Shown: positions 13,653 through 25,375, counted from the stretch's first letter. The stretch: 64,000 nt of DNA from Membranipora membranacea (GCA_914767715.1 OU612069.1:4958001-5022000), one strand, 5' to 3'. The notes: generated by a model from the letters alone, not told the origin. Numbers and translations: made by a program.

Positions 13653-13690
13653 CTCTCAAGGCCAGTTAATCCACAGTAAAGCGCATCTAT
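13653..13690 (-). pseudogene. Truncated LRR exon relic (fifth copy)
   Basis: Only about 38 bp of the 3' end of the 141-bp LRR exon remain, closest to the copy at 20620-20760 (shared AAGGCCAGTTAATCCACAGT on the plus strand). A 3-bp deletion lies near the donor. The donor GGTGAG is still present in the minus-strand reading, while the rest of the exon and its acceptor are deleted. Intron bases AATACTGCTTGTCAGTTAAT follow directly. It cannot encode a repeat unit. Confidence 0.7.
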
Positions 13691-13699
13691 CTATACCAA

Positions 13700-14225
13700 T
13701 ACTGCTTGTCAGTTAATGTAGCAAAGACAATTGAGCAACAAATTCGATTTATGAGAGAAATTTTTAGACTGATAAATTACCAAGGAAAAATTGTACCTAT
13801 CAGATTTAGATTTTGCTGTCTGAATAGATTTGGGTTTGCTTTTAATGCAAGTATCGGAGGAGATAATAGTAACCATATACCATATGAACTGCAATCTGAC
13901 GTTTCAGATATAAATAAGTATTTATAGTGATGCCAGTTATTTGATTCAATTTATCAATTGATAGTGACATCTCACTCCAACCATAAAAAAAGATGGAACA
14001 TTGTCTGGCCTTTGCTTTTGACTGGAATAATTGTTATAAATTGATACTCAATGCATCAAAGACAGATTGTATGACAGTGTCTCATTTTGATTTTGAGTTG
14101 ATTTTCTCAAACTAATTTTTCAGAGCATGTCCTTCATGCAGTTCGAAAAATTTAAATATTTAGGAGAAATTTTAGGTAAAAATATAAATTTAAAATCCCA
14201 TGTCATTGAGATATGACCCACTCAT
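13700..14225 (+). repeat. Exon-flank segment E' plus LINE RT relic
   Basis: This segment (GAGCAACAAATTCGATTTAT, then TGCAAGTATCGGAGGAGATA) normally sits just 5' of the LRR exon on the minus strand. It then runs into the RT relic: YNCYKLILNASKTD at about 14030-14070 and FKYLGEILGKNINLKSHVIE at about 14148-14207. It ends where CAAATTAT fuses to the next E module. Confidence 0.6.
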
Positions 14226-15190
14226 AGCAAATTATATAGTATACCACCTGTATTATTGGACCTTATCGGAAAACACCTAAATAGACCTAGATGAACATGC
14301 ATGCAATGGCTGGTTCATGCCACAAACTTAAAATTGAAAAACCGATCATTGCATCCTCATATTAACTATATGGCATTTATATGTACTTCTTGTGACACAC
14401 CTATTAAGGCAATAATAGGGGAATGAGTGAGAAAACAGCAGACTGATCAGTTTAAACATTTCTCCATCTCTACCCCACATTGGGTGAAACTGACTACTTT
14501 TTGCAATCATTGATTTAAGTTTCATATATTGCCAATGCAACGTCAATCGAACCAAGTCACAATTTATTGAAGCAGTCTTTTAGAAACCAGTCTTTGATTT
14601 AGTCAATCACTTATTTTCTCTTGACATACTCATTTGAGATCAAAATACTGCAGCCTGTCTAGCAATTCTGTATAAGGAGGGCAAGTTGTTATACTGTGGA
14701 GAATATTTGAATACTAGATGCATAAAAGTAACAAAAATAGAAGACAATGTTAATTATAAAATGTCCAGTTATGTCTTTTCTCTTGACATGAGAGCTAAAA
14801 TTCAGTGTCGATCAATGAAACTTAATAGATGACCAATTTTGAATTGTGTGTGCGATAAAAATTGCTAATATTGTTAAATTGTTAATATCGAATCGTAATA
14901 TAATTGCATATGTATTTGCTTTCATTTTCCTTGTGCCTAATTGAATTGATGATGCACTAACTAACACCTGACTCATATGTTTGCTTCAGATATTCATAGG
15001 TATGTCTAGTGATGCAAGTTTCGTAACTCGGATGTGAAACTCAATCTATAATTGCTGACTAAAAATATAAGCTTATTTTACAAATATAAATGCTGAAAAA
15101 ACTCACATTGCTAGTGATGCTAGTTATGCAATTCAATTTAACAATTCACAGTGAAATTTCACTTCATCCATAATAAAATATGGAACATTC
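14225..15190. repeat. Module E, copy preceding first LRR exon
   Basis: Has the usual E landmarks ATAGTATACCACCTGTATTA (14234), TGAACATGCATGCAATGGCT (14291) and GCCTGTCTAGCAATTCTGTA (14653). It contains a partial exon-less joint near 14965-14990 (CACCTGACTCATATGTTTGC). Confidence 0.65.
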
Positions 15191-15490
15191 ACTAGCCTTG
15201 GCTTCTGACTGGTATAATTGTTATAAATTGATACTCAATGCATCAAAGACAGATGTTATGACAGTGTCTTTTTTTGATTTGGATTTGAATTTCTCAAACT
15301 AATTCTTATAGAGCATGTCCTTCATGCAGTTTGACAAATTTAAATATTTAGGAGAACTTTTAGGTAGAAATATAAATTTAAAATCCCATGTCATTGAGAT
15401 AAAACCCACTCATAGCAAACTTTAGGAGAAATCATGTTTCTCTAAGGTAGCAAACTAATTATAAAAACAGTCTGATATACTACTGTTGCA
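15190..15490 (+). pseudogene. LINE RT palm/thumb relic adjoining LRR exon
   Basis: Plus-strand reading gives LALASDWYNCYKLILNASKT, then KFKYLGELLGRNINLKSHVI and EIKPTHSKL, with stops and frame changes. The motifs LNASKT and KYLG are those of CR1/L2-like non-LTR RTs. It ends 15 bp from the donor of the minus-strand LRR exon. Confidence 0.65.
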
Positions 15491-15504
15491 AGCATCTGAC
15501 TCAC

Positions 15505-15645
15505 CTGTCTGGAAGGCTGGTCAAGCCACAGCCCAAAGCCCTTATAGTCTTCAATGATTGAATTTGTCCCAATCCTGCAGGTAACTTTTGTAGGCCCTCA
15601 TTCAGACTAACATCTAACGACTCCAGTCCTGGCAGTGTGCAGATG
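15505..15645 (-). CDS. LRR exon 1 (two leucine-rich repeats)
   Basis: Internal exon of exactly 141 bp read on the minus strand. The acceptor is CTCCTCCACAG before it and the donor GGTGAGTCAG after it. It starts with the third base of a codon and ends with two bases of the next (phase 2-2). It encodes two LRRs: ICTLPGLESLDVSLNEGLQK (then LPAGLGQ) and IQSLKTIRALGCGLTSLPD. The first has the Asn of an LxxLxVxxN core; the second has Cys in that place. LRRs of this kind make a curved solenoid for protein-protein binding. There is no stop and no indel against the other three copies. The host gene, its start and other domains are not visible. Flanks are RT relics on the opposite strand. Confidence 0.75.
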
Positions 15646-15649
15646 CTGT

Positions 15650-16105
15650 GGAGGAGAAATATTGTAATGATAAAATACCATGCAATACTGCTTGTCAGTT
15701 CATGGAGCAAACACAATTGAGCAACACATTTGATTAATGTAAGAAAGTTTTAGATTGATCGATTACCTAGGAAGAATTGTACCTATCAGATTTAGATTTT
15801 GCTGTCTGAATAGATTTGGGTTTCCTTTTAATGCAAGTATCGGAGGATATAATAGTAACCATAAATCAATCGAATTGCAATCTGATGTTTCAGATATGAA
15901 TAAGTATTTATAGTGATGCAAGTTATGCGATTCAATTTATCAATTGATAGTGGCATTACACTCAATCCATAAAAGAATATGGAGCATTGACTAGTCTTTG
16001 CTTCTGACTGGTGTAATTGTAATTAATTGTTGCTCAATGCATCAAAGACAGATGTTATGACGTCGTCCTATTTTGATATTGATTTTATTTTCTCAAACTT
16101 GTTTT
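15650..16105 (+). repeat. E' flank and LINE RT relic downstream of exon (plus strand)
   Basis: Contains the minus-strand intron 5' of the exon (AATACTGCTTGTCAGTTCAT) and the block TGCAAGTATCGGAGGATATA. A further RT relic with a disrupted LNASKTD-like stretch (near 16035-16060) leads into module C. The LRR exon is therefore bracketed by two RT pieces in the same orientation. Confidence 0.6.
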
Positions 16106-17160
16106 TCAGGGCATGTCTTTCAAGCAGTCTGAGATAATGCAAATGAGATAAATGTATGAACTTTCAATTCAATGTCAATGAGATTGAACGAAACCTATCC
16201 CCATCAGAGCAAACTTTGAGAGAAATCGTAAGTTATTGAATGGAACGTTAGCTGCAGTCGTGTAGGCAGGGTAAATAAAACCCAAGATTGAATATTCCAC
16301 TCCATTTCCTTATTGCTCTAATGAATATATTTCAAGTAGTCCTAAGAGTCGATAACAGATGCTTAAACATCATAAATCTTAATTGACATAAACCTGAGAC
16401 AAGACAAAGGCATATCAAATCCACCATCAAGTGGTACCATTATTTATACCTCTCAGCAGTTTTAAAATGTATATTAGTGATGATGAAATAACAGTCGAAT
16501 TTAGGTTGCATCTCTAACCAGGTGGATTCATAATTCATAGTAATTAAGCTATAATCAATAAATTTCCTTGCGCCATAAACAGAAGTCAAATTTATCCCTG
16601 TTGTCAGGGGAACACCACTGCCACTGGGATTTAATAAAAAAATTGAAAAGCAATAAATCTATTACAGAATAGTGCTCAATTAGTCTGTGTCCCGATCTCT
16701 TACAACTCAGATGTTTTTGTCCAGTGACCTGCAATGCATTATAAGTGACACCAAACAATACTTAATAACACTGTCAAGGTATGTAGGCCTATCACGATAC
16801 AATACAATTCATTTAATATATGGGTGGTACCCAGTCATTACGAAGTGCAGTGAAGTGAAAAAGGTATGTTTGTCATCAAACATGTCAGCTCTTTGTTGTT
16901 CGATCTCAACCAAATTTTGTATGAAGAACATGCTTGGCACTTAGAATTTTACTCTGAATAATATAAAAAAATATGACTATGTATACAGAAGCTTACTGTA
17001 TTAGCCGAATGATTACTGAAAATAAGCGAAGGCTCTCAAAAATTATTGATCTTACTAATCTGTGACTTTCCCTTGTACAGAGACAGCTAGAGCTTGATAG
17101 TTGTATCATCACAAAAGGCAGCTGTGTTTCTTAGGTCAATTACTCATTGAGATACAGGCA
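16105..17160. repeat. Module C, copy 3 (shortened)
   Basis: Begins with GGGCATGTCTTTCAAGCAG and matches C up to about 16530. There a deletion joins TTCATAATTCATAG to the AAGCTATAATCAATAAATTT landmark, losing about 500 bp that includes the CTGCAGCTAGCTGCG block. It ends in the D-type sequence at about 17160. Confidence 0.7.
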
Positions 17161-18330
17161 ACAGTAATCAAGTTATTGATGTTGCTAAACTGGTTTGGCA
17201 GATCAAGCAATATTTATCAAGCTGGTGTACATTGCCATACAGAGCAGAACCAACCTTCCTTGCACTAATTAACAACAGTCCAAGGCTGTGAATATCATCC
17301 AAAAACTCTATTGATTTGATGACTGCTGGCCTGATTCATACCTGGGGTGTAGTGCTATGTAGGCGAATTGAGATTTTCAATCCAAGACTATTTCTTGTCA
17401 AAGTAATTGTTATTATTATAATTACCAAATTATAGATTCACTTAGTTGATTTTATAAATACAGGATTTTCAAGTGGGAGATGTGGAGTGAATGTCATCAC
17501 AAATATTTTCCTGATTTAATATCAAAAAATATATTATTGTGATAAAATTATGGTTATTAATGTACTGTACAACTATCGGTTAGAAATTGTGTCGTTTGCT
17601 TATTTAAGCCTGCATGACAAGAATAAGTACCATTTTCAACACCATGATGAGAGCGTTTGAATTTGTAAGAGCAGAATTCCTGATACGTGGGCGTGGGCGT
17701 AGACTTGTGATACAGATAGTACTTTGAACTTGATCTGTGCTGCCAGAATTACTTATTATTATTATGATTTTTTATGATATTCATTGTTTATTTGTTACAT
17801 TTTGAATGAAATTATTTTCAGATACATAGACTATGACCAGCCTGCCACCGTGTCCGACAATCAACAAAACTAATCAGGTGTTAACGACTGTGATAATAAT
17901 TAATTTCCCTTTTTGTTTGTGGTGTATACTTTCGAGAAATAAACTGCTTTAGTTCATCAAATTAAGAAAGTATAGCCTCATATCTGACTGTGCATTGATA
18001 CAATGGTAAATCGTTGATTTTTAATTTTTAACACCCAACAGAGGTGTGCGGATGATGAGATTCCAAACTGTCCACCTGTCTCAATGTGTCTTTTGCCCAT
18101 CTGTCGGGCACATTTGATGGGACAACCTGTACTGAAAAAGCATAAGCAGATGGAAAATTTGTTTCAACGGACAGACAGGTTTAGCTGGACGGTTAGACCA
18201 AATTGAATGGCCAATTTTTTTCAGCTCAATGACCTGCTCCCACTTGCTCTAAACGAATATGCATTGGCGGCAGAGCGTTTTTTGACTGATCAATTTGACA
18301 AGCCACCTGGGAAAGAGGTATGTGTTTGGT
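17160..18330. repeat. Module D, copy 2
   Basis: Contains TTGCCATACAGAGCAGAACC (17232), AAGTGGGAGATGTGGAGTGA (17472) and the GTGTCCGACAATCAACAAAA block (17848). It ends in a GTCC/GGAC-rich stretch. The open frame at 18207-18401 is not conserved in other copies. Confidence 0.7.
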
Positions 18331-20320
18331 ATACCATGGATTGGCCTGGTTCATGCCACAAAGTTATAATTAAAAAACCACTCAATTCATCCTTATATTA
18401 ACTAATATGGCACTTATATGTACTTCTTGTGACACTCCTATTAAAACAATAATAGGCTAATGAGTGACAAAACCGCAGACTGATCAGTTTAAACATTCCT
18501 CCATCTCTAGCCCACATTTTGTGAAGCTCACTTCTTTTTGCAATCATTGATTTAAGTTTCATATATTGACAATGCAACCTCAATCGAACCAAGTCACAAT
18601 TTATTGAAGCAGTCTTTTAGAAACCAGTCTTTGATTTGGTCAAAACTAATTTCTTATAGTGACATAGACATTCGAGAACAAACTACTGAAGCCTGTCTAG
18701 CAATCCTGTATAAGGAGAGCAAGTTGTGATACTGTTGAGATATTTGAATACTAGATGTATAAAAATGACAAAAAGAGAGGGTAATGTTAATTTTAAAATG
18801 TCCAATTATGTCTTTTCTCCTTACATGAGAGCTCCAATTCAGTGTTGATCAATGAAACTTAATATAATATGACCAATTTTGGATTGTGTGCATAATAAAT
18901 ATTGTTAATATTGAATCGTAATATAATTGCATATGTATGTGGTTTCATTTTCCTTGCGCCTAATTAAATCGGTGAAGCACCAACTAAATTATTCACACTT
19001 AAAACCGGAGTTCCCAATTTTAAGTTTTCCTCATAGGAAGATTAGTGTAATGGGGTCAGACCAATGTTGCCCTGACAAAGTGTTTTGGGACTGATCAATT
19101 TAGCAAACCATCTGGGAAAGAGGTGTCTGTTGTGTAGTGCCCCTATACCAGGAGCTGGTTACATTTTTTATAGACACAGAGGGGCAACAAAAAATTACAT
19201 AGTATACCACCTGTATTATTGGACCTTATCGGAAAAGTCCTAAATAGACCTAGATGAACATACATGCAATGGCTGGTTCATGCCACAAACTTAAAATTAA
19301 AAAACCGATCGTTGCATCCTCATACTAACTATAGATGTACTTCTTGTGTCACACTCATTGAGAGGATAATAGAGGAATGATTGACAATAACAGCAGATAC
19401 TCATATTGATATGTCATAGGTCTGATCAGTTTAAACATTCCTCCATCTTTAGTCAACATTTCGTAAAGCTCACTTCTTTTTGCAATCATTGATTTAAGTT
19501 TCATATTTGTTGCGAATGCAACGTCAATCGAACCAAGTCACAATTTATTGAAGCGGTCTTTCAGAAACCAGTCTTTGATTTGGTCAATCACTTATTTTCT
19601 CTTGACATACTCATTCGAGAACAAAATACTGTAGCCTGTCTAGCAATCCTGTATAAGGAGGACAAGTTGTGATACTGTTGAGATTATTTGAATACTAAAT
19701 GCATAAAAATGACAAAAAGAGAAGGCAATGTTAATTATAAAATGTCCAGTTATGTCTATTCTCTTTACATGAGAGCTCCAATTCAGAGTCGATCAATGAA
19801 ACTTAATAGATGATCAATTTTGAATTGTGTGCATGATAAATATTGCTAATATTGTTAAATTGTCAATAGTTGATCGTAATATAATTGCATATGTATGTGC
19901 TTTTATTTTCCTTATGCCTAATTAAATTGATGATGCGACAACTAAATTATTTGCACTTAAAACCGGAGTTCCCAATTTTAAGTTTTCCTCAAAGGAAAGT
20001 TATTGTAATGGGGTAAGACCAATGTTTTCCTGACCTCTTTTAGCGTCGCTGTAGGGAAGCGCATCTCGGATAATCAGAGGTACTAATGTTGCAAGCATCT
20101 GACTCACATGTTTGTTTCAGATATTCATAGGTATTTCTAGTGATGTAAGATCTATAATTGCTTACAAAAAATATAGACTTAATATGTAAATATAAATGTT
20201 TAATAAATCTTGTTTTCTAGTGATGCATGCCATGCGATTTAATTTATCAATCCATAGTGACTTTTCACTCCATCCATAAAAAATGTGGAATAATCACTAG
20301 CCTTAGCTTCTGACTGGTAT
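18330..20320. repeat. Two module E copies in tandem, both without LRR exon
   Basis: One E copy runs from about 18330 to 19080. A second starts at CTGATCAATTTAGCAAACCA (19091) and repeats all E landmarks, including GCCTGTCTAGCAATCCTGTA (about 19634). At 20085-20120 the sequence GCAAGCATCTGACTCAC joins directly to ATGTTTGTTTCAGATATTC, the exon-less arrangement. Confidence 0.65.
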
Positions 20321-20610
20321 AATTTTCATGCATTGATACTCAATGCATCAAAGACAGATGTTATGACAGTGTCATATTTTGATTCTGAGTTGATTTTCTG
20401 TAACTAATTTTTAGGGCATGTTGTCCTAAAACTTTCTGATAAACTTAAATATTTAGGAGTAATTTTAGATAAAAATATGAGTTTTAAATCCAATGTCAAT
20501 TAGATTGAACAAAACCTAACCAATTCATAGCAAACTTTAAGAGAAATAACCAAACTCAGAGGGAACAAACTAATTGTACAAAATGTCCGATATACTACTG
20601 TTTCAAGCAT
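20320..20610 (+). pseudogene. LINE RT palm/thumb relic, best preserved copy
   Basis: One reading frame holds almost throughout, broken by three stops. It gives ASDWYNFHALILNASKTDVM, then VLKLSDKLKYLGVILDKNM, SFKSNVN, IEQNLTNS, QTLREITKLRGNKLIVQNV and RYTTVSSI. This order fits the stretch from just after the YxDD box through the thumb of CR1/L2-like LINE RTs (LNxxKT, then KYLGxxLD). Fingers, catalytic box and endonuclease are absent. The last codons lie 10-15 bp from the donor of the antisense LRR exon. Confidence 0.7.
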
Positions 20611-20619
20611 CTGACTCAC

Positions 20620-20760
20620 CTCTCCGGAAGGCCAGTTAATCCACAGTAACTCGCATCTATACTCTTCAATGATCGAATTTCCCCCAATCCTGCAGGTAAT
20701 GTCTGTAGACAATTATTCCACCTAACTTTTAACGACTCCAGTCTTGGCAGATTGCAGATG
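20620..20760 (-). CDS. LRR exon 2 (two leucine-rich repeats)
   Basis: Second intact 141-bp phase 2-2 exon on the minus strand (acceptor TTCACCACAG, donor GGTGAGTCAG). It reads ICNLPRLESLKVRWNNCLQT (then LPAGLGE) and IRSLKSIDASYCGLTGLPE. Relative to the copy at 51.7 kb, I count by eye about 17 amino-acid-changing and 6 silent base differences. The changes sit at exposed positions (K, R, W, N around the conserved Val and Asn of repeat 1; S, Y before the conserved Cys of repeat 2). It is the closest relative of the relic at 13653-13690. Confidence 0.75.
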
Positions 20761-20764
20761 CTGT

Positions 20765-21035
20765 GGTGAATAAATAACAGAATGTTAAAATGCCTTGCAA
20801 TACTGCTTGTTAGTTGATGGAGCAAAGACAATTGAGCAAACGCATTCTATTAATAGAAGAGAGTTTTAGATTGATCAATTACCTAGGAAGAGTTAGACCT
20901 ATCACATTTAGATTTTGCTGTCTGAATAAATTGGGTTTCCTTTTAATGCAAGTATCGGAGGAGATAATAGTAACCATAACTCAATTGAATTGCAATCTGA
21001 CGTTTCAGATATGAATAAGTATTTATATTCAGTGA
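20765..21035. repeat. E' flank of LRR exon 2, truncated
   Basis: Shares the intron sequence 5' of the LRR exons, up to TTTCAGATATGAATAAGTAT (21004-21023). Homology then stops abruptly and single-copy DNA begins. The open frame at 20814-21014 simply follows the repeat and is not called a gene. Confidence 0.6.
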
Positions 21036-21710
21036 ATTATACTTCTCAGTCCGAATATGACCCTTAGGAGTTGTCTTTCCTAATTATTGCTAAATTTCCT
21101 ACATCAAAATTGCGCTCTCTCGTTCACAATTTGACCTGTGTTGACCTTAGAGTTTATTAACATGATTGTTTAGGGTGTTCATCAATCAATTCTTCAACTG
21201 GTTTATTATCACGAACAAAAAGGACAATAGTTATGTCTCTCAAATAATCACTATCGGTTGGAAGTGAACGCTTACTTTTTGCATTAAATACTAAGTACAT
21301 CCGGCAGACATATCATAACAGGTATTATGCAAACTGATAAAAAATTTGGTTATGATCAATCAAAAATTAAATGTCTCCAAATATCAGAATCTTTACACAC
21401 ATACAAGGTTATGCCTGTACACAGTATTACTCCAATCTCAAAGCGCCAAGCAGAACAATCAATCGCGTCAACTTTGTTAAATAACTTTCCAACAACCCTA
21501 TCACTAGCAAGATGGCAATAAAGAATTGCTGCCAGTGCAAGCAGTTAGACACACGCTTGAATTACTTTTCACAGTCCAAATTCAACGCTAGTGGCTCTGA
21601 ATCAACCCACTTTTTGCGTTTGTGTTCACAATTTTTATGAGTCAATGATAACCACCAAATAATTGTAAAAGATTTTAATCTTAAGAAACACACAAGAATT
21701 CCTGAGTCCT
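21036..21710. other. Single-copy stretch, no gene seen
   Basis: About 670 bp with no match elsewhere in the window. Short open frames exist (for example 21327-21521), but they have no splice sites or family features I recognise. Confidence 0.5.
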
Positions 21711-22800
21711 GACACTATCAAATTTCAAACAAGGATTAAGTGAGGACACAATGTCTGTATTATTGAAGTTTATTGAAGATGGTTGAAGATTATTGAAGTT
21801 TACTGGGGATGTTTCAAAAATTAATCACTGTCTCCAAAGCAAAATATTTTGGAATCGGTTGGGCAGTGCGATTGATTTCGGCAACATAAATTTGTCACTT
21901 TCAAACCCAAACACCCTTCCTCAAAGAAGCCCAAATAGTAGTAGTATTGTTAATATGAAGACATTTATTACTCTGTATAATAGCTCAGTTTTTTCGTCAC
22001 GATTTGATTATGATTAGGTAAACACCAGAGAAGGCATGAGGGGTTTCACAGCTTAATTTGACCTTAATTTCAGCATAGAATCTTCATAATGGAATAACCA
22101 ATAGCTTCTCAGCCATCAACAGCTTGAAGTCAATACGATTAGTTGGGAATCCAGAAGAAATCACAGTTTGAAAGGTATTAACTATGGTATCTACTGCCAT
22201 GAGGATGTTGTTCACTGTTTGCTTGATTGTAGTGATGCTACACTGAGAGCAAGTGGTATCAGGGGCTGTATCCGTTGCCTATGATACTATTCAAAATTAT
22301 ATTGCGTTAGCCTTAGATTTAAGCCATCGTTTTATGAGCCCAATGCCACTAATCATATTGTGTATGCCTACATGTAAAGGGAAGAGCACTGCATAGTAAG
22401 TCATTTGATTGTAGGACTAAACAGAGAGACATTGCGACAACGCAACCCAACGCAATTATGGGATTATGTTGACTAAATCTTTTCACCAAACACTAGCTAA
22501 AGCACCTGTGTAAAATTTTTTTAATTAGCCACACAATTACACATTATATTATGAAAAGCAACACATGATAACACTCTCTGAGAAGAATGCTATGTTAAAT
22601 TGTAACTGCTAGCTGCGTTAAAATTTGTCCAGCTCCAATCATAAATCCCTAGGGACAGTGTTGAGACCTATACATGTTTTGATAACCTTCATATCATGAT
22701 ATGTTCAAAGCAATTCAGTAATAATAGATCAGGTTCTTGCAAAAATCTGTAATCAACAAGTAACCCATGTCTGCATATTTGACAAGCCTAGAGCCCAGCA
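21710..22800. repeat. Module F, copy 1
   Basis: Matches 46.92-48.31 kb (landmarks CTGACACTATCAAATTTCAA at 21711, CCTCAAAGAAGCCCAAATAG at about 21918 and GACTAAACAGAGAGACATTG at about 22415). Both copies keep a stretch reading CCTCAAAGAAGCCC, AGTAGTAGTATTG and GATTATGATYAGGTAAACACC. The plus-strand frame at 21793-22017 (75 codons, Ser/Asn-rich) is broken in copy 2. Confidence 0.7.
22084..22278 (-). pseudogene. Coding-like stretch in module F, function unknown
   Basis: The minus strand is open for about 64 codons and has protein-like composition: DTAPDTTCSQCSITTIKQTV, then NNILMAVDTIVNTFQTVISS, GFPTNRIDFKLLMAEKLL and VIPL before a stop. An AG lies just before it (ATCATAG), so it could be a terminal exon. 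The module F copy at 47.2-47.4 kb has the same core (NNILM, PTN-IDFKL) but with +1 and -1 shifts between these motifs. I recognise no family. It may be an old exon or an unrelated open stretch. Confidence 0.25.
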
Positions 22801-23150
22801 GAAGCTTAACAACCGTTATGTCAGACACTTTTAATTTTCGCCAAATTTTAGGTGACACCCAAATAACTGGCGAAACTACTCCAGGTATACAATTTGTCAA
22901 TGGTCAAGTGTCCGTGAATTCTATCTTGTAGGGCAAAAATCCTGTCTCATTGGATACTCCTGAGACAGGATCTAGACTAGTTCCCTTTAAATCAGTCAGC
23001 CAATAAAGAAAAATGGTTGACTACTAAACAAAATGGTTGGTTACATAAATGGTTGACCAATCTGAAGGGGTCTTATAGCGTGTGACATCCCAAAGCATCA
23101 GTGGAGTGTTATATTGGATGTCTTAAGGGCGAGGCTTCAATTCCTGCTGC
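22800..23150. other. Single-copy stretch with a short hairpin
   Basis: No gene seen. It contains an 11-bp perfect inverted repeat (ATCCTGTCTCA / TGAGACAGGAT, 22939-22949 and 22961-22971) and three loose repeats of AAATGGTTG between 23012 and 23055. Confidence 0.5.
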
Positions 23151-23154
23151 CAAG

Positions 23155-24110
23155 AGAATGAAAACGGATTTAACATGGAATCACTGGTTGCCAAGAGATT
23201 CACATGTGAAGTTTGTTCATGCGAAAGTTTACAAGGTCACTTTGCAGTGAAAGTAAGCCAACGACTAAGTGAGTGCTAAATTGTGAGTTCAATACTTGCA
23301 ACAGGGCCAACTGATACCAAGTGTCACTACCGCTGCTATCCCTACAAATTCAATACAAATTTAACTCGACTTGATTTTTTCAGGCACGACCTCATCTTGG
23401 CCGACAACTGTAATGTAAAAAGATAAGTTATTCTTTTTTTCAGTTATTTTTTTGTTGTTACAGCTCATGCCCGCTCAATTAATTGTTGATTGTTTTATTT
23501 GTTTGTTAATTTTCTAATCAAGTTTTACCTAAAACACGCCTCAAAGACCCAGTAAATTTATTAATTTGCGAGGTCCCGTTGGAGGGAGGGGTGGGGGGGC
23601 TTACACCGCCTCTGTCAAACCAAAAAAGCTTTATCTCTTTAACCCAAGAGTTCATTTGGTGTTGAAACTGCGCTGCACAGGATAGTCAATGATGACAGGA
23701 TCACATCTGAAAGCTAAAAATCCCTCCTGGTTAGGAAGCCCTAACCTGAGCAACCCTGATTATCACAATAGACATTATTTTAAATGACTTAGATTTAGAT
23801 ATGTTTATAATCTTAGCAATCTTAGAAGTTATACCCATTTCATATTTTCTTAAAGGTTAGTAATTGATAGATCATTGAACTGAGGCAGTTCTTGACATTT
23901 GACGGGACAACCTGTACTGAAAAGGCATAAGCAGATGGAAAATTTGTTTTAATGGACAGACAGTTTTAGCTGGACGGATATACCAAATTGAATGGCCAAT
24001 TTTTTTCCAGCTCAATGACCTCCTCCCACTTGCTCTAAATTAAATGACATTGGCAGCAAAGCAATTTTGGACTGATCAATTTAACAATCCACCAGGGAAA
24101 TAGGTATGTG
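23155..24110. repeat. C tail joined to partial module D
   Basis: 23155-23565 is the right end of C (AACATGGAATCACTGGTTGC, then GGCCGACAACTGTAATG). Next come the G-run joint at 23581-23599 and about 500 bp of D in two pieces, with the middle of D missing around 23890. Confidence 0.65.
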
Positions 24111-24665
24111 TTGGGTATACCAATGTTTTCCTGACCTTTTTTTTATGGTCGCTGTAGGGAAGTGCATCCTGCTTAGTCAATGGTACTACTGTTGCCAGCA
24201 TCTGCCGCACATGTTTGTTTCAGATATTAATAGGTATTTCTAGTGATGCAAGTTACGTGACTCGGATGTGAAACTCAATCTATAATTGCTGACTAAAAAT
24301 ATAAGCTTATTTTACAAATATAAATGCTGAAAAAACTAACATTGCTATTGATGCTAGTTATGCAATTCAATTTAACAACTTTCACAGTGACATTTCACTC
24401 CATCCGTAAAATATGGAACATTCAGTAGACTTGTATAATTGTTATAAATTGATACTCAATGCATCAAAGACAGATGTTATGATAGTGTCTTATTTTGATT
24501 TTGATTTGATTTTCTCAAACTAATTTTTCAGAGCATGTCCTTCATGAAGTTCAAACAAATGTAAATATTTAGGAGAAATTTTAGGTAAAAATATAAATTT
24601 AAAATCCCATGTCATTGAGATAAAACCCACTCATAGCAAACTTTAAGACAAATCATGTTATTCAA
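24110..24665 (+). repeat. Short module E with LINE RT relic
   Basis: An exon-less joint (GCCAGCATCTGCCGCACATG) lies at about 24197. The RT relic is at about 24420-24665: LILNASKTDVM, then KYLGEILGKNINLKSHVIEI and KPTHSKL. It is interrupted at about 24685 by a foreign insertion before the LRR exon. Confidence 0.6.
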
Positions 24666-24684
24666 AGGTAACACACTGCAATTG

Positions 24685-25330
24685 CTTACTAACTTATGAC
24701 TCACACCACTGACTACTCTCATTGACATACTGGACTTTCCTTCTTCATTGTATATTAGCCATCCTACTCCGTTTGTAATTTGGTGCTCCCGTCTTACTGA
24801 ACTCCAACAATATTTACCGCCACATGAAACAAGTACTCAGTGCTCATTTGATTGTGCATTTGTTACCGTGTTTTCGAGAGTACCCAGCCCCCTTCACCGT
24901 GCTCGGCTACCGGCGCCTTGTTGTGGTTGATTTTAGTGTATGGGCAAGGACTTGCTAACCTGATCTGGTCTCGGGTGCCATGTGGCCTGTTGTCTGATAA
25001 TCCACTGGATACCCCTACGGTGTTGGCCCAGATTACTAACAAATGTTGTCTTTCAATTTTCCCTTATCATCCCCCTTATATGTTAATAACCCACTGCTGA
25101 AAACCCTACGATTGTGAGTGTGATGCCAAAACCACCCTTGACTTGATCCCTTGCGAGTCGTGGCTGTGAAGCTATACAAAAAACCTAACTGTTACATCTC
25201 CGATGACTGGTATACTGTTATTTGCATCCAGATAATCAAATCTCCCTCTGTTATCACTATACAGCGTATCGCCCTTAAAAGGAGACAACTACTCCGACGG
25301 CGATCAACCTATCGGAAGAATCGGAAGAAT
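24685..25330. mobile_element. Insertion of about 645 bp, GC-richer than surroundings
   Basis: In the E copy at 15.4 kb the bases GCAAACTAATTATAAAAACAG are continuous. Here about 645 bp of unrelated, visibly GC-richer sequence splits them, with a possible AATT direct repeat at both edges. The insert has open frames on the plus strand (24748-24930, 24852-25100, 25151-25351), but I recognise no RT, integrase or LTR end. It could be a solo LTR, a non-autonomous element or a processed fragment. Confidence 0.45.
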
Positions 25331-25375
25331 TTTACATACAGTCTGATATAGTACTGTTGCAAGCATCTGACTCAC

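Noticed and set aside
18398-18592. Minus-strand frame similar to 14346-14555, and a CxxC-containing plus frame in the same E segment
   Set aside because: I considered a PHD or zinc-finger remnant of a LINE ORF1, but the remaining Cys/His pattern is absent and stops differ between copies.
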